A stretch of DNA of 64,000 bases from Gardnerella leopoldii (GCF_003293675.1 NZ_CP029984.1:806043-870042), one strand, 5' to 3'; counted from the stretch's first letter, positions 19,633-30,674 are shown. The notes: generated by a model from the letters alone, not told the origin. Numbers and translations: made by a program.

Positions 19633-22600
19633 TTAGCGACCGTAGAAAAGACGAGACATGATTTCGCGGCACTGACGCATGGTTGCTAAAAGATCGTTTT
19701 CAAAAACGCGGCCCTGATTCGGCTCATAGCCAAGGTAAGTTGCTATTCCGCCCAAAGAATACGAGTCAGTTGGAATAATATCTGCGCGAGCCATTGATCC
19801 AGACCACAAGAAGTTTGCGTTGCGCACTGCAGAACACATATGCCAGCAGCGGCTTAAAACTTCAGCATCCTCGTCGCTTATAAAATGCTCAGATTGCAAT
19901 GCTTTCAACGCTTGCATAGTTCCAACTACTCGTAAAGATTCATGCTTTGAAGCATATTGCAATTGCATCAATTGCACAGTCCACTCAACATCGCTTAAAC
20001 CGCCGCGACCAAGCTTCAAATGCCTGTCCCTACTAACTCCTCGAGGTAAACGCTCCGCTTCCATGCGAGCTTTAAGCTTACGAATTTCAGCAAGCTGAGA
20101 TTCACTAAGAGGATTTGCAGCGTAACGCAATTCGTTTACAACTCCGTTAAGCAAAGCATCCGCCAACTCCTTAGAACCTGCAGCAAAACGCGCTCGCAAC
20201 AACGCTTGATGCTCCCAAGTGCTAGCCCATTGACGATAATACTTTTCGCAAGATTCTAGCGAACGAACAAGCGGACCGTCTTTTCCTTCCGGACGCAAAT
20301 CCAAATCGACCATGATTTTTGGTTCAAGTGTAAGAGGACCTTGCAAAATATTACGCAAAATATCTACAGTTTTTTGCGCAAAGCGGTGAGCTGCGTTTAA
20401 ATCGCAATCTTCACCAACCGGCTTGTAAATTACCATAATATCTGCATCAGAACAGAAGTTTACTTCTTTACCACCGTAGCGACCTAAAGCAATAATAGCA
20501 ATTTCAGCTTGAGGAGCATTCAAATTCATGACTGACACAGCTTCACGCATAGACCATTGCAAAGTCGCATCTAAAATAGCATCAAACACATCACTCATTG
20601 CAAGCATAGAAGTATCGTCATCAATAAGACCACACATCCAAGCTAAAGCTACTCGCTCAATTTCCTGCCGGCGAAGAGCGCGCAAAGACTGCGCAAAATC
20701 CGCAATATTACTTGCATAACGCGCAACCATTGCACTAGTTTGCATGTCAAGACTTGCCCTATCGCGCGCAGATAACGCTTCGTCGTCTCCAAGCCAAGTA
20801 ATAGACTGCATAGACTGCATCATAGCGTCGCCAAGATAGCGCGAATCCGCCAAAACGTGGCAAAGACGCTGAGCTGCGGAAGGAGAATCACGCAAAAAAC
20901 CAAGATACGTATTTTTTCCGCCAAAACGCTCCGCAAGACGCCGCCACGCAAGCAAACCCATATCCGGATTCTGCCCGTCGCCAAGCCACTTCAACACTGC
21001 CGGAAGCAAAATTCTATGAATTTTAGCAGCCCTAGAAAGCCCCTCTGTAAGCGCTTCAACATGCAACTGTGCTGCGCGAGCATCCGCAAAACCAATAGAA
21101 GCAAAGCGCGCGCGAGCAGCCTCCGGCGAAAGCACAATAGGATCCGCATCCGTTTGAGCGTTAATAGGAAGCATCGGACGGTAGTAAATATCCTTATGCA
21201 AGTGCCGAATTTCACGACGAGCTTTATCAAAACGCGCAACTAACTCTTCCGGACGAAGCCGCACAGCACGAGCAAGTCGGCAAATCTGCTCATTGTTGTT
21301 AAGCTGCTCTGTAGAAATTGTGCGCGCGCGATCCAAGCCGCCGTTTCCTTGCGCACCCAAATCTGGGAACAAATGCGTGCGATGCATACTCCACATTTGC
21401 TGACGATGCTCAAGAACACGCTCAAAACGGTAGTGTTCTGCCAATAGCGCCGCCTGAGACCTAGAGACGTAGCCACCTTGAGCCAACGCTTGCAAAGCGG
21501 AAATAGTATCCCTTACTCGAAGCGACTCATCCTCACTTCCGTGCACAAGCTGCAGCATTTGCACAGTAAACTCAACATCGCGCAAGCCGCCTTTACCAAG
21601 TTTCATATCCAAATCGCGTTGAGAAGCCGGAATAAGCGACTCCACACGCTGACGCATATGCTGGCAGTCAGCTACAAAATGCTCACGACCAGAAGCCTTC
21701 CAAATAAACGGCTCTACCATATCGCGATAAGCTTTTCCAAGATCCGTATCCCCTGCTGCAGGGCGCGACTTCAAAAGCGCCTGAAACTCCCAGCTACTCG
21801 CCCACTTTTCATAATATTCTCTATGAGAATCAAGCCTACGAACAAGAGGACCATCCTTACCTTCCGGGCGAAGCGCAGTATCAATCTGCCAAAGCGGAGG
21901 CTCCACAGAGCCCATAACCACCGACTGGCATACTTTTTGCAAAACCATTGCCATAGAAACACCAACGCGCAAAGCAGCATCCTGGTTCTGCTTGTTGCTT
22001 AAATCCGCAGGCTCCACAACATAAATCAAATCGATATCGGAAACGTAGTTAATTTCTTGCGCTCCAAGCTTGCCCATAGCAATAATCGCAAATCTGCATG
22101 CGGAAGAACCAGTAACCTGTCCTCGCGAAATAGACAACGCTGCCTCTAAAACAGCATCGGCAGCGTCGGAAAGCTTACGACTAATATCTGGCTGCACTTC
22201 AACAGGGTCAGCGCTCGCTAAATCAGCTGCCATAATTGCAGCAACATGCTCACGGTAGCGCGCACGAAGCGCAGAAACTGCTTGTGCAAAGCCGAGTGAT
22301 GTTAAGTAAATTGTGTTAGAATCGCTGCTTTCAGAAGAAACAACTGTTGCAGTGTAAGCTTGTATTGCTTCGAGTAAGTCTTTTACGCGTTCTTCCCTAG
22401 TCATTGCAAAAAGATGATTCGGGTCATTTGCTGCAGCTTTTATAAGATTAGGCCTTGTGCGCATAAGCATTGCCAACGCGTTAGACGCACCTAATACTTG
22501 CATTAGGCTTGTTAATGAGTCAGATATTTGCGAATTTGAAGTTGAAATATTATTTATTATTTCGGGGTATGCTTCACTTAAATCTTGCAATGAAAGCAAT

Positions 22601-22821
22601 GCAGAATCTGGATCTTCAACTGTAAGCGCGCTTCTTAGTAGTGTTTCAAACGATATTTTATTGCAGTTTTTGCATATTGCCATCATTGCGCAACGTGCGG
22701 CATCCGGGCGAGAAAAGCCGGCTTTAATAAGGCTTCTTGAGGTGAGTGCGGAAGAGTTCGTACTGCTTTCGTTGCAGTTGGTTTCAGTAGTTGCACTATC
22801 TGTTATGTTCGCACTTTCCAT
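19633..22821 (-). CDS. glnE: Bifunctional glutamine synthetase adenylyltransferase/deadenylase
   Basis: Controls glutamine synthetase by adding or removing AMP according to nitrogen status. It is 1062 residues, longer than the E. coli enzyme (about 946) and near other actinobacterial forms. Two nucleotidyltransferase domains are visible: the N-terminal one with GKLGAQEINYVSDIDLIYV (Asp pair at 262-264) and the C-terminal one with GRYGGKEVNFCSDADIMVIY near residue 790. Both halves carry the RPEGKDGPLVR motif and a GKGGLRDVE or GRGGLSDVE motif, so both activities look intact. The start codon has no clear ribosome binding site. The first 30 residues are Ser/Thr/Asn-rich. Confidence 0.96.
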   Translation of the reverse strand: MESANITDSATTETNCNESSTNSSALTSRSLIKAGFSRPDAARCAMMAICKNCNKISFETLLRSALTVEDPDSALLSLQDLSEAYPEIINNISTSNSQISDSLTSLMQVLGASNALAMLMRTRPNLIKAAANDPNHLFAMTREERVKDLLEAIQAYTATVVSSESSDSNTIYLTSLGFAQAVSALRARYREHVAAIMAADLASADPVEVQPDISRKLSDAADAVLEAALSISRGQVTGSSACRFAIIAMGKLGAQEINYVSDIDLIYVVEPADLSNKQNQDAALRVGVSMAMVLQKVCQSVVMGSVEPPLWQIDTALRPEGKDGPLVRRLDSHREYYEKWASSWEFQALLKSRPAAGDTDLGKAYRDMVEPFIWKASGREHFVADCQHMRQRVESLIPASQRDLDMKLGKGGLRDVEFTVQMLQLVHGSEDESLRVRDTISALQALAQGGYVSRSQAALLAEHYRFERVLEHRQQMWSMHRTHLFPDLGAQGNGGLDRARTISTEQLNNNEQICRLARAVRLRPEELVARFDKARREIRHLHKDIYYRPMLPINAQTDADPIVLSPEAARARFASIGFADARAAQLHVEALTEGLSRAAKIHRILLPAVLKWLGDGQNPDMGLLAWRRLAERFGGKNTYLGFLRDSPSAAQRLCHVLADSRYLGDAMMQSMQSITWLGDDEALSARDRASLDMQTSAMVARYASNIADFAQSLRALRRQEIERVALAWMCGLIDDDTSMLAMSDVFDAILDATLQWSMREAVSVMNLNAPQAEIAIIALGRYGGKEVNFCSDADIMVIYKPVGEDCDLNAAHRFAQKTVDILRNILQGPLTLEPKIMVDLDLRPEGKDGPLVRSLESCEKYYRQWASTWEHQALLRARFAAGSKELADALLNGVVNELRYAANPLSESQLAEIRKLKARMEAERLPRGVSRDRHLKLGRGGLSDVEWTVQLMQLQYASKHESLRVVGTMQALKALQSEHFISDEDAEVLSRCWHMCSAVRNANFLWSGSMARADIIPTDSYSLGGIATYLGYEPNQGRVFENDLLATMRQCREIMSRLFYGR

Positions 22822-22850
22822 ACCGCAACTTTACATTGTGGTGGTGTACA

Positions 22851-22892
22851 AAAATCCCTCGCGGATTATCGGAAGATAACCTGCGAGGGAAT
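22851..22892 (-). terminator. Rho-independent terminator of the giant surface protein gene
   Basis: On the minus strand TTCCCTCGCAGGTTATC pairs with GATAATCCGCGAGGG around a four-base loop with two mismatches, followed by ATTTTTG. It starts about 20 bases after the stop codon at 22914, and separates the surface gene from glnE. Confidence 0.85.
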
Positions 22893-22913
22893 TTGCTTAA
22901 TTACGGCGCAAGA

Positions 22914-25900
22914 CTACTCGTTAGAGTGCTTGCGGCGGCGAGAAGCTATGCCTGCAACACCAAGTCCGGAGAAGACTGCGGCAAGACTTGCAAACAAGCC
23001 AGTTGCAGCACCCGTCTTAGCAAGACCACTAGCATTACCGGAAGCACCAGAAGCATTACGCCACGCAGCCTTAGCGTTCTTAAGCTTCCTCAAAGCGGCA
23101 TCAACCTGAGCCTGAGTAGCATTCTTATCAGCAAGCACACGCTTAGCCTCAGCCAAAGCACTCACATAAGCTCTAGCAGCAGCAGTATTCGCCTTAGACG
23201 CAGCAGAAGAATCCGCTTCAGAATTATTAACCTCGACTCGCAAAGCAGTCTTATCAACCGAAGCGCTCTGAGAATCACTAGTCTCAACACCAGCAGCAGA
23301 ACCAGAACCAACACCAGAACCAGAGCCGCTTCCAACACCACTATCAATACCAAACGGGTGATTAATCTTATCCTTAGCAGCCTGAAGCTTCCTCAAAGCC
23401 TCATCAACCTGAGCCTGAGTAGCGTTAGGATCTGCAAGCACACTGTTAGCCTCAGCCAAAGCCTTGTTATACGCGTCAATATCCTCAGTCATTCCAATCA
23501 TAAAGAATACAGAATCACGGAACTTAGCATCAGCATCCGCCTCAGTCTGAAGCTTAGACTTATCAGTCTTATTAGAATCAATAAGCTTCTTCTTAGCATT
23601 CTGGAGCTTCTTCAAAGCCTCGTCTACCTGAGCCTGCGTTGCATTCTTATCGTCGAGAACCTTGTTAGCGTCTTCGAGCGCCTTCTTGTAGGCGTCAAGA
23701 GCTTGCTTAGACGCGTTATCACCCTTAGCTTGAGCATTCTGATACTCAGGCGTCTTAGTGAAATCAGAATCCTTACCAGCTTCAGCAGTCAGATCAGTCT
23801 TATCAGTCTTATAACCATCAGAAAGCTTAGACTTAGCATCCTGAAGCTTCTTCAAAGCATCATCAACCTGAGCCTGGGTTGCATTCTTATCGCCGAGAAC
23901 CTTATTCGCATCCTCAAGAGCCTTCTTGTAATCCTCAAGAGCCTGCTTAGACGCGTCATCACCCTTAGCTTGAGCATTTACGTACTCAGGTGTCTTAGTG
24001 AAGTCAGAATCCTTGCCAGCTTCAGTGTTCAAATCAGACTTATTAGTCTTGTAGCCGTCAGTAATCTTCTTCTTGGCATCCTGAAGATCCTTCAAAGCAG
24101 CGTCAAGTTCCTGCTGGGTTGGAGCCTTATCCATGCCGTCTGGAAGCTTACCCTTTGGCTTGCCAGTAGTGCGATCAAAGGCATCAAGAAGCTTCCTGGC
24201 AGCCTTGAGCTTTTCGGTGTAGGCATCTAGTGCCTTCTTGGCAGCTTCATCACCCTTCGCAGTCGCGTTCTTGAACTCTGGAGTGTTCTCGAACACGTCG
24301 GTGCTGGTGTCGTCCTTGCCGTCCTTAGACTTATCAACTTCTTCTTGCAAGTCGTGCGGGCTAGTGACGTAGTTCTTAGTAATCTTATCCTTAATTTCCT
24401 TCAGATTATTAAGAGCCTCGTCAACTTCTTGCTGAGTTGGAACATCCTTAGCACCAGGCTTTGGTTTACCGTCATCACCAAACTTTTCAAGCAAAGTCCT
24501 AGCTTTCTTCAACGCTTCTTTATAAGCAGTAACGTCAGCATTATCCTTGCCGTCATCAGTCTTCTTAGCAAGCGCATTCTGATACTCAGTAGTACTCTCA
24601 AATGACCCAGCAGTTGGCTTAGCAGTAGGATCTGTCGTATCGGCAGTAGACTTCGCAGCTTCAGTCTTCAAATCGTCAATCTTAGTACCGAAGCTGTCGT
24701 CGATTGCCTTTTTAGCATCTTGCAAAGCCTTAAGAGCATCATCAACTTCTTTTTGAGTTGGCTGTTTATCAGCTTCAACATTTGGATCAGGATTATTCAC
24801 CTTGTTGATGAGTTCCTGCGCAGCCTTGAGCTTTTCGTTGTAAGCTTCCAGCTTTGCAGTCGCATCAGCGTCGCCAGCGTTCTTCTTTTCAAGAGCGTTC
24901 TTGTACGGAATCGACTCTTCAAACTTAGGAGTTACAGGCTTGCCGTCTTGATCCTTATCACCGACCTCGTTATTAAGCTTGTCAACGTTGGTCTTGTAGC
25001 TGTCAGCAATCTTCTTCTGAGCAATATTGAGCTGCTTTACTAACGCATCAACCTCACGCTGAGTAAGCTTGCTAGTATCCTTAAGCTTTTCAGCAATCTT
25101 AGCAATCTGACCTTCAAAACCAGTTTGCTTAGTAGCATCGCCCAAGTCCTTTCCAGCCTGATCATGCTTTGCGTTGTTAGCGTCAGCCTTGATTGCTTCA
25201 GCATTCTTGTATTCAGGAGTCTTCTTGAATACATCTTCTGCGTATTCCTTAGCTTGCTTAAGCTTATCAACGTTTGTCTTATAGCCGTCGGTAATAGCTT
25301 GCTTAGCTTGCTTCAAGGCCTCAAGAGCATCATCAATCTGTTTCTGAGTTGGATGATCGCTGAGCGTATTGGATGTGTTATCTTGCGCCAACTTGCGTGC
25401 CTTTGCCAAAGCATCCTTGTACGCTTTCACATCATCATTGTCTACCTTCTTACCGTCAGCGCCATCCTTCTTCTTAGCATCAGCATTCTGGAACTCAGGC
25501 GTATTCTCGAAGTCGCCTTCAGTAACAGCAGCATGCTCTGGAGTAGACTTCTTAGTTTCTGTCTCAAGATCAGTAGTAACAGTCTTATACTTCTCAATCT
25601 CAGTACGAGCATCGTCGAGAGCCTTAAGTGCGGCGTTGATGTCTTTTTGAGTTGGCTTTGCGTCTTGCGGCGTGTCAGCGCTGTCATGCTTCTTCAAAAG
25701 CTCCTGAGCTTTTGTCAAAGCTTCATCATACGCCTTCTTGGCTTCCTTAGCAGCGTTGTTCCTCTCGGTATCTTCAACTAACTTAGTTGGGTCAGTTGCA
25801 TCCGCCTTCATGAAGTGAGGATCAGACGCATTGCGATACGCATCAGAAGTTTGCGTTCCTTCTGTAGCTGCAGGGCCCTCTGTAGAGCCGTGCTTCTTTA

Positions 25901-28900
25901 CGCTTTCCACAAGCTTGGCGGTGTCGGTGTTGTAAGCGTCGAGAGCCTTGCGTGCTTCATCAAGCTTCTTCAACGCATCATTGACTTCCTTCTGAGTTGC
26001 AGCAGGATTCTTGAGCAATTCCTTAGCTTCATTAAGAGCTTTGCCATAATCGTCTACAGCCTTTTTAGCTGCTTCTTTCTTAGTTGCATTCTCAGTGCCA
26101 TCATCATTCTTGAAATCAGGCACAGAAGCATTCTTATACGCAGGAGTCTGCTTGGTTGCATCATCCTCGTTAACAGACTTAAGCAGCGCGTCAGTCTTGG
26201 TTGCAAACTTATTCAACTCAGCAGCTGCAGCGTTCATTTCCTTAAGGATAGCGTCAACATCCCTATCCAGAGGCTCGCCTTGTGCGTGTGCCTGAATATT
26301 CTTCAGGTAGTCTCCGCTGTCAGGGTTGCCATCCTTATCAGGAGTATTTGTATCAGGAATATCATTACCATCTGCTTGATCCTTAGGCATCTTTTTCTCA
26401 AGCGCCTGTTGTAGCTTCTTTACGGCATCGTCATACTTCTTCTTAGCAGCCTTTGCATCCGCGCTTGCATCAGCTTCAGATACATTCTTATACGCAGGGC
26501 TGAGCTTTATAGCAAGGTCATTAAACACAGCTGCCGAAAGCCTGCTGGTATTAGTTGCATACTTGTCGATGACTTTACGAGCATCTTCAAGAGCTTTCTT
26601 TGCATCGGCGATGTCTGTAGCAGTTGGCTGCTCAGCTGGATTAGTTTTAGCAAACTTTTCCTTCAGAGCCTTAGCTTTTTGATAAGCATCGTTGTAATCT
26701 TTGAATGCTTTCTTAGCATCAGTGTCTCCAGCTTGCGCCTTATCGAAAGCGTTGAAGTAGGCTGGCATCAGATATCCGCTAAAGTTGTCTGCAAGAGCTT
26801 TCGTAAGATCGTTAGCATCGGACTTATAATTCTCATGCAGAGCGTTTTCGGCCTTAGTTAATGCATCTTTAGCATCATTAACTTCTTTTTGAGTTGCATT
26901 ATCTTTCTTAAGAACCTCACGAGCCTTAGCTAACGCAGTGTCATAGTTTTCAACAGCAGTTTTAGCAGCAGGGTCGGTGTCTTTCTTCGCAGCGGCATTC
27001 TTGTAGAAGGTACTCTGCTTGCTTGCATCATTATTAGGATTATCAAAGGTGAGCTTTTCGGCAGTTATAAGCTGCGACTTATCGGTTGCTTTAGCGTCAA
27101 GAGCTGCTTTGGCTTTTTGAAGCTCATCAATAGCTGCATTAACGTCCTTTTGAGAAGCGCTTGGATCCTTAGAAAGATCGTTTGCCTTCTTTACAGCGTT
27201 ATCATAAGCTGTACGCTCTTTTTCAGTTGCGTTTTGATATGCTGGGTCAGCGGTCTTGAGCTTCTCCTCGCCTTGCTTAGACGTATCACCAGTCTTTACC
27301 TTACCATGCTGAGCGATTGCATTATTCAACTCATCCTTGTTGGTGCTGTACTTATCAAGCTCCTTACGCGCAGCATCAAGCTTTGCCTTAGCAGCGTCAA
27401 CGTCTTTTTGCGTGGCGTTGTTGTTGTCCCTTGCAGCTTCAGCAGCTTGAAGTGCTTCATCGTAAGCTGTCTTTGCTTTCTTAGCAGCTTCGTTCCTGTC
27501 GGTGTCGGCAGAACCATCTGACTTCTTAAAGTCAGGATCGCTCACATTCTTGAACTGGTTTGTTGCTTGCGTGCCTGTAGCAGCTTGCTGACCTTCTGCA
27601 GCTTTACCGTTCTCATCGATGGATTTCTTAAGCTCCTCTTTCTTGGTAGCGTCACCATCAAGAGCTTTGCGAGCTTTTTCCAGCTTAATGGTTGCGTTAT
27701 CAACCTCAGCCTTAAGCGCTTCGGTTAAATCAGCATCAGCTGTGTTACCAACTTTTTCAAGCGTTTGTTTAGCAACCTTCAACGCATCATCATAGTCGCT
27801 CTTTACCTTGTCCGAAGCGTTGTAGTATGCAGAATCAGTAGGAACTTCCTTACCCTCAACATGGGTAGTCTTGTGATCCTCAACCGACTTCTTCAAATCA
27901 CTTGTCTTATGATTCGTCTGCGGCACAAAGATAACGTTAATCGCCTTAGGCGTATTCCCAGGGTTTTTGCCATTTTCGATGTAAATGTTTCTATACATCG
28001 TCAATCCATACGGCAAAACAAACAGGCGCGCTTTATATACCTTGTTTCCTTTAGCAGCAACTACTACCGGCTTAGCTTCTTCATCCCAGGAATACGATCC
28101 TGCATTCGATTCAGAATCGCCAAGATTTTCACCAGAATTAGAAACATTCTGACTATATTGCCAATAAGCACCGCTCATATTGCCGAGCGACAACTCAGTT
28201 GTAGGTTGGCCGTTCTTGTCGATCACGTAGCCCACATGCGACTTCTGCGCGTTTTCTTTATCGCCTTCATGAGCAAGAGCTTCGCCACCAGTAAGCTCGC
28301 GCAAACCAGCGTTGCCATCCTTCGGCGTAGCTTTCAACAAATTAAGAATCTTATTTGTATCAAACCCTTCTGCTTTAGTTGGGTCGTAGCGGTAAATGAT
28401 GGTCTTGTGGTCTTCGCTCCACGAAAGGCCTTCGTCGGTGTCGCGGCCGGCAATTTTATTATTCTTCCACGAAACGTCGTAATCTTTGCGAATATCCGCC
28501 AAACGCGTGAGCTTGCCAGCCTTTACATCAGACTTAAACTCAGCAACCGCTTTATCGGTCTTAATCTTAACGGTAATAGTATTTTCTGCCTGACCATTCG
28601 AGATGCCCTGATTTGCATGACCAGCCGCAGTAAGATTGCCAGTAAGATACGAAAGCGTAATCTGCTTCTCGTAGTCGGTAGCGCTTAATCCAAGCTCTGT
28701 GTTGTCTTTATTAGCTTCGTAAATAGCCTTCTTAATGCTCTTAATCTCAGCATCAGAGTAAGCGAGTGGATTGTAGATAACAGTTGCGGTACTTTCTGCA
28801 GGAACCTTAATCTGATCTTCGGTAAACTTCTTCAACACAAGGTCACGCAGAGCAATCTTAGGAGCATCTTTTTCATCCACGCCGTCAAAATGGATTACAG

Positions 28901-30509
28901 CATTATCTCCATCAAACGAAATCTTATCTGCTGTAACGCCATTAATCTTGGCAAGCTTCGTCTTAATTTCTTCCTTAACTTCAGTCGAAAGATTAGACGG
29001 GTCTTCAACTATCGGCTTGTCAATGCGATCATCGTAGCGCGCAACGGTAAGCGGAATAGCTTGCGACTTAAAGCCCAAATCCGTAACCATATAAGTGTTA
29101 AGCGTCTTCGCGCCAACTACGTAAGTATTATCATCGCCAGCTTTTTTAGCATTAATAGCATTAAACGTAGTCTTGTCGTAAGCACCATCAGCTTTTACGT
29201 TAATATTTTGCGTAAACGCTCCAGAAAGCTGATCATTTACCGACTTTTTATCGCTACGCTCAGTATTAATATTGCCAGCTTCAGTAATTGCTGCTTGAAC
29301 CTTTTCTGCCGTAAGAGGCTGATTATATTTCAGCACCACTGACCCGGAAGTCTTTGGCGGCACAAGCGTTACAGCGCGAAATACGTTTGTTTTATAAGCA
29401 ATAGTTTCTTTATTACTACCATCTTTAGTTACATACACGAAAATAGAGCGACTGGCTGTATACTTCTCAGCACCGCCATTAAGGTTACCATCCCTAAAAA
29501 GAGTGCTCATCGTAAGAGTTGCAGATCCATCGGAATTAGCAGTAAATATATATTCGCCAGAATAGGCTTGATGTTTGTTTGGATCTTTCGAGTAAAAATC
29601 AATACCTCTCTCACTTTTTGCATTATTGAAACCATTTGTCCTAGCAGGGAAAATAGCAATACTGGTAATCTTGCTACCATCTTTTGGAGCTGCAAAATGG
29701 AAAGTAACAGTGTGCTTTTCGCCATTTACGCTATACGTGTTGTCTGAGCTTCCCCAAGCATACGCATTTGGTACAGAGTCAGCATTATTATCGTTAATTT
29801 CAATCTTGGTGCTTCCATCTGCTTGAGCAGCTGGCGTAATTTTATTAAGATCTTGATTTGCTGTATCATTAGAAGCGCGATCCTGATTTTCAGGCTTAGT
29901 ATCATCAAGTTGCTTATCTTCAACCGTTGCACGCTTTGAACGCTTCCTTGCGGAATTTGCTGTAGGAGTGCTATTTGCAGTCTTATCAGTAGCAGCAGTG
30001 CTATCTGTAGCCTTATTATCTACAGACTCAACACTCGCAGTCTTCTGTTCAGTCTCAGTAACACCAGCCTCACCGTCAACCTTTACTACAGACTGCGTAG
30101 AAGTTTTCGTTTTGTTAGCCAGTTTCTTTTCAAGATTAGTCTTGCCAGGTTTCTCTTCAGGCTGCTTCTTTTCTTCAGACTTTTGCTCAGAATCTTTATT
30201 AACATCAGTCTGATTCTTCTTAACCTCTTCCTTAGCTTTATCAGACTTAGCAGCATCCTTATTCTCAGCCTCAACACCAGGCTTCTTACCAGCCTCAACA
30301 GGAACCGAAGCCGCACCAGCCGCAGCACCATTCTCCGCCGCCATTGCCGGAGTTGCTCCAAAAGCGAACGCCGCACCAGCCAACACGCCAGCGGCTCCAA
30401 CCGTAAATGCTGCCACCTTGCGTGCATCCACAGCCTTAGCAATCGCATTACTTACTGCAGCATCCAATGTAACCTTGCGTGCATGCCTTCCGGAATTTGA
30501 ATTAGCCAT
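22914..30509 (-). CDS. Giant FIVAR-repeat cell-wall-anchored surface protein
   Basis: 2531 residues from the ATG at 30509, which has AAGGAG seven bases upstream; the longer frame has no such site. A long signal peptide (charged RHARKVTL, hydrophobic 33-55) ends at PAMA/AEN near residue 57. Residues 60-250 are a Lys/Glu/Thr-rich linker. Residues 250-880 form a non-repetitive region, probably the binding head. From about 890 to 2480 come roughly 20 FIVAR-type helical repeats of 70-90 residues, each ending in a form of NATQAQVDEALKKLQDAKK. The C-terminus has a sorting signal: LAKTG at 2496-2500, a hydrophobic stretch and RRRK. FIVAR proteins include sugar- and matrix-binding adhesins; this is likely a stalk that projects an adhesive head. 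No sortase gene is in the window. An 11-nt homopolymer lies just above its promoter. Confidence 0.9.
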   Translation of the reverse strand: MANSNSGRHARKVTLDAAVSNAIAKAVDARKVAAFTVGAAGVLAGAAFAFGATPAMAAENGAAAGAASVPVEAGKKPGVEAENKDAAKSDKAKEEVKKNQTDVNKDSEQKSEEKKQPEEKPGKTNLEKKLANKTKTSTQSVVKVDGEAGVTETEQKTASVESVDNKATDSTAATDKTANSTPTANSARKRSKRATVEDKQLDDTKPENQDRASNDTANQDLNKITPAAQADGSTKIEINDNNADSVPNAYAWGSSDNTYSVNGEKHTVTFHFAAPKDGSKITSIAIFPARTNGFNNAKSERGIDFYSKDPNKHQAYSGEYIFTANSDGSATLTMSTLFRDGNLNGGAEKYTASRSIFVYVTKDGSNKETIAYKTNVFRAVTLVPPKTSGSVVLKYNQPLTAEKVQAAITEAGNINTERSDKKSVNDQLSGAFTQNINVKADGAYDKTTFNAINAKKAGDDNTYVVGAKTLNTYMVTDLGFKSQAIPLTVARYDDRIDKPIVEDPSNLSTEVKEEIKTKLAKINGVTADKISFDGDNAVIHFDGVDEKDAPKIALRDLVLKKFTEDQIKVPAESTATVIYNPLAYSDAEIKSIKKAIYEANKDNTELGLSATDYEKQITLSYLTGNLTAAGHANQGISNGQAENTITVKIKTDKAVAEFKSDVKAGKLTRLADIRKDYDVSWKNNKIAGRDTDEGLSWSEDHKTIIYRYDPTKAEGFDTNKILNLLKATPKDGNAGLRELTGGEALAHEGDKENAQKSHVGYVIDKNGQPTTELSLGNMSGAYWQYSQNVSNSGENLGDSESNAGSYSWDEEAKPVVVAAKGNKVYKARLFVLPYGLTMYRNIYIENGKNPGNTPKAINVIFVPQTNHKTSDLKKSVEDHKTTHVEGKEVPTDSAYYNASDKVKSDYDDALKVAKQTLEKVGNTADADLTEALKAEVDNATIKLEKARKALDGDATKKEELKKSIDENGKAAEGQQAATGTQATNQFKNVSDPDFKKSDGSADTDRNEAAKKAKTAYDEALQAAEAARDNNNATQKDVDAAKAKLDAARKELDKYSTNKDELNNAIAQHGKVKTGDTSKQGEEKLKTADPAYQNATEKERTAYDNAVKKANDLSKDPSASQKDVNAAIDELQKAKAALDAKATDKSQLITAEKLTFDNPNNDASKQSTFYKNAAAKKDTDPAAKTAVENYDTALAKAREVLKKDNATQKEVNDAKDALTKAENALHENYKSDANDLTKALADNFSGYLMPAYFNAFDKAQAGDTDAKKAFKDYNDAYQKAKALKEKFAKTNPAEQPTATDIADAKKALEDARKVIDKYATNTSRLSAAVFNDLAIKLSPAYKNVSEADASADAKAAKKKYDDAVKKLQQALEKKMPKDQADGNDIPDTNTPDKDGNPDSGDYLKNIQAHAQGEPLDRDVDAILKEMNAAAAELNKFATKTDALLKSVNEDDATKQTPAYKNASVPDFKNDDGTENATKKEAAKKAVDDYGKALNEAKELLKNPAATQKEVNDALKKLDEARKALDAYNTDTAKLVESVKKHGSTEGPAATEGTQTSDAYRNASDPHFMKADATDPTKLVEDTERNNAAKEAKKAYDEALTKAQELLKKHDSADTPQDAKPTQKDINAALKALDDARTEIEKYKTVTTDLETETKKSTPEHAAVTEGDFENTPEFQNADAKKKDGADGKKVDNDDVKAYKDALAKARKLAQDNTSNTLSDHPTQKQIDDALEALKQAKQAITDGYKTNVDKLKQAKEYAEDVFKKTPEYKNAEAIKADANNAKHDQAGKDLGDATKQTGFEGQIAKIAEKLKDTSKLTQREVDALVKQLNIAQKKIADSYKTNVDKLNNEVGDKDQDGKPVTPKFEESIPYKNALEKKNAGDADATAKLEAYNEKLKAAQELINKVNNPDPNVEADKQPTQKEVDDALKALQDAKKAIDDSFGTKIDDLKTEAAKSTADTTDPTAKPTAGSFESTTEYQNALAKKTDDGKDNADVTAYKEALKKARTLLEKFGDDGKPKPGAKDVPTQQEVDEALNNLKEIKDKITKNYVTSPHDLQEEVDKSKDGKDDTSTDVFENTPEFKNATAKGDEAAKKALDAYTEKLKAARKLLDAFDRTTGKPKGKLPDGMDKAPTQQELDAALKDLQDAKKKITDGYKTNKSDLNTEAGKDSDFTKTPEYVNAQAKGDDASKQALEDYKKALEDANKVLGDKNATQAQVDDALKKLQDAKSKLSDGYKTDKTDLTAEAGKDSDFTKTPEYQNAQAKGDNASKQALDAYKKALEDANKVLDDKNATQAQVDEALKKLQNAKKKLIDSNKTDKSKLQTEADADAKFRDSVFFMIGMTEDIDAYNKALAEANSVLADPNATQAQVDEALRKLQAAKDKINHPFGIDSGVGSGSGSGVGSGSAAGVETSDSQSASVDKTALRVEVNNSEADSSAASKANTAAARAYVSALAEAKRVLADKNATQAQVDAALRKLKNAKAAWRNASGASGNASGLAKTGAATGLFASLAAVFSGLGVAGIASRRRKHSNE
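23600..24055. repeat. Near-identical tandem coding repeats in the surface protein
   Basis: Two adjacent units of about 225 bases encode almost the same peptide (each contains GKDSDFTKTPEY, NAQAKGD and NATQAQVD). They are far more alike than the other FIVAR repeats, which suggests recent duplication and a site for in-frame length change by recombination. Confidence 0.8.
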
Positions 30510-30674
30510 TGTGTATCTCCTTGAATACCAGATTCTCTCTGAACAAGTCTTTATGAATTTATTAGTGAAGAGCTTTGTGCAGTAATCAAACGCTGATCGA
30601 ACTACGGTCAAATACATATGAAACTTCTGCTCAGCTCTCAAAAGCGCAATCTCTTTTATTGAGATTTACATTCA

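Noticed and set aside
22914..30641. Long plus-strand open frames and a CRISPR-like repeat impression inside the surface gene
   Set aside because: The repeats are coding FIVAR units of unequal sequence and length, not short identical repeats with unique spacers; the plus-strand frames are antisense shadows.
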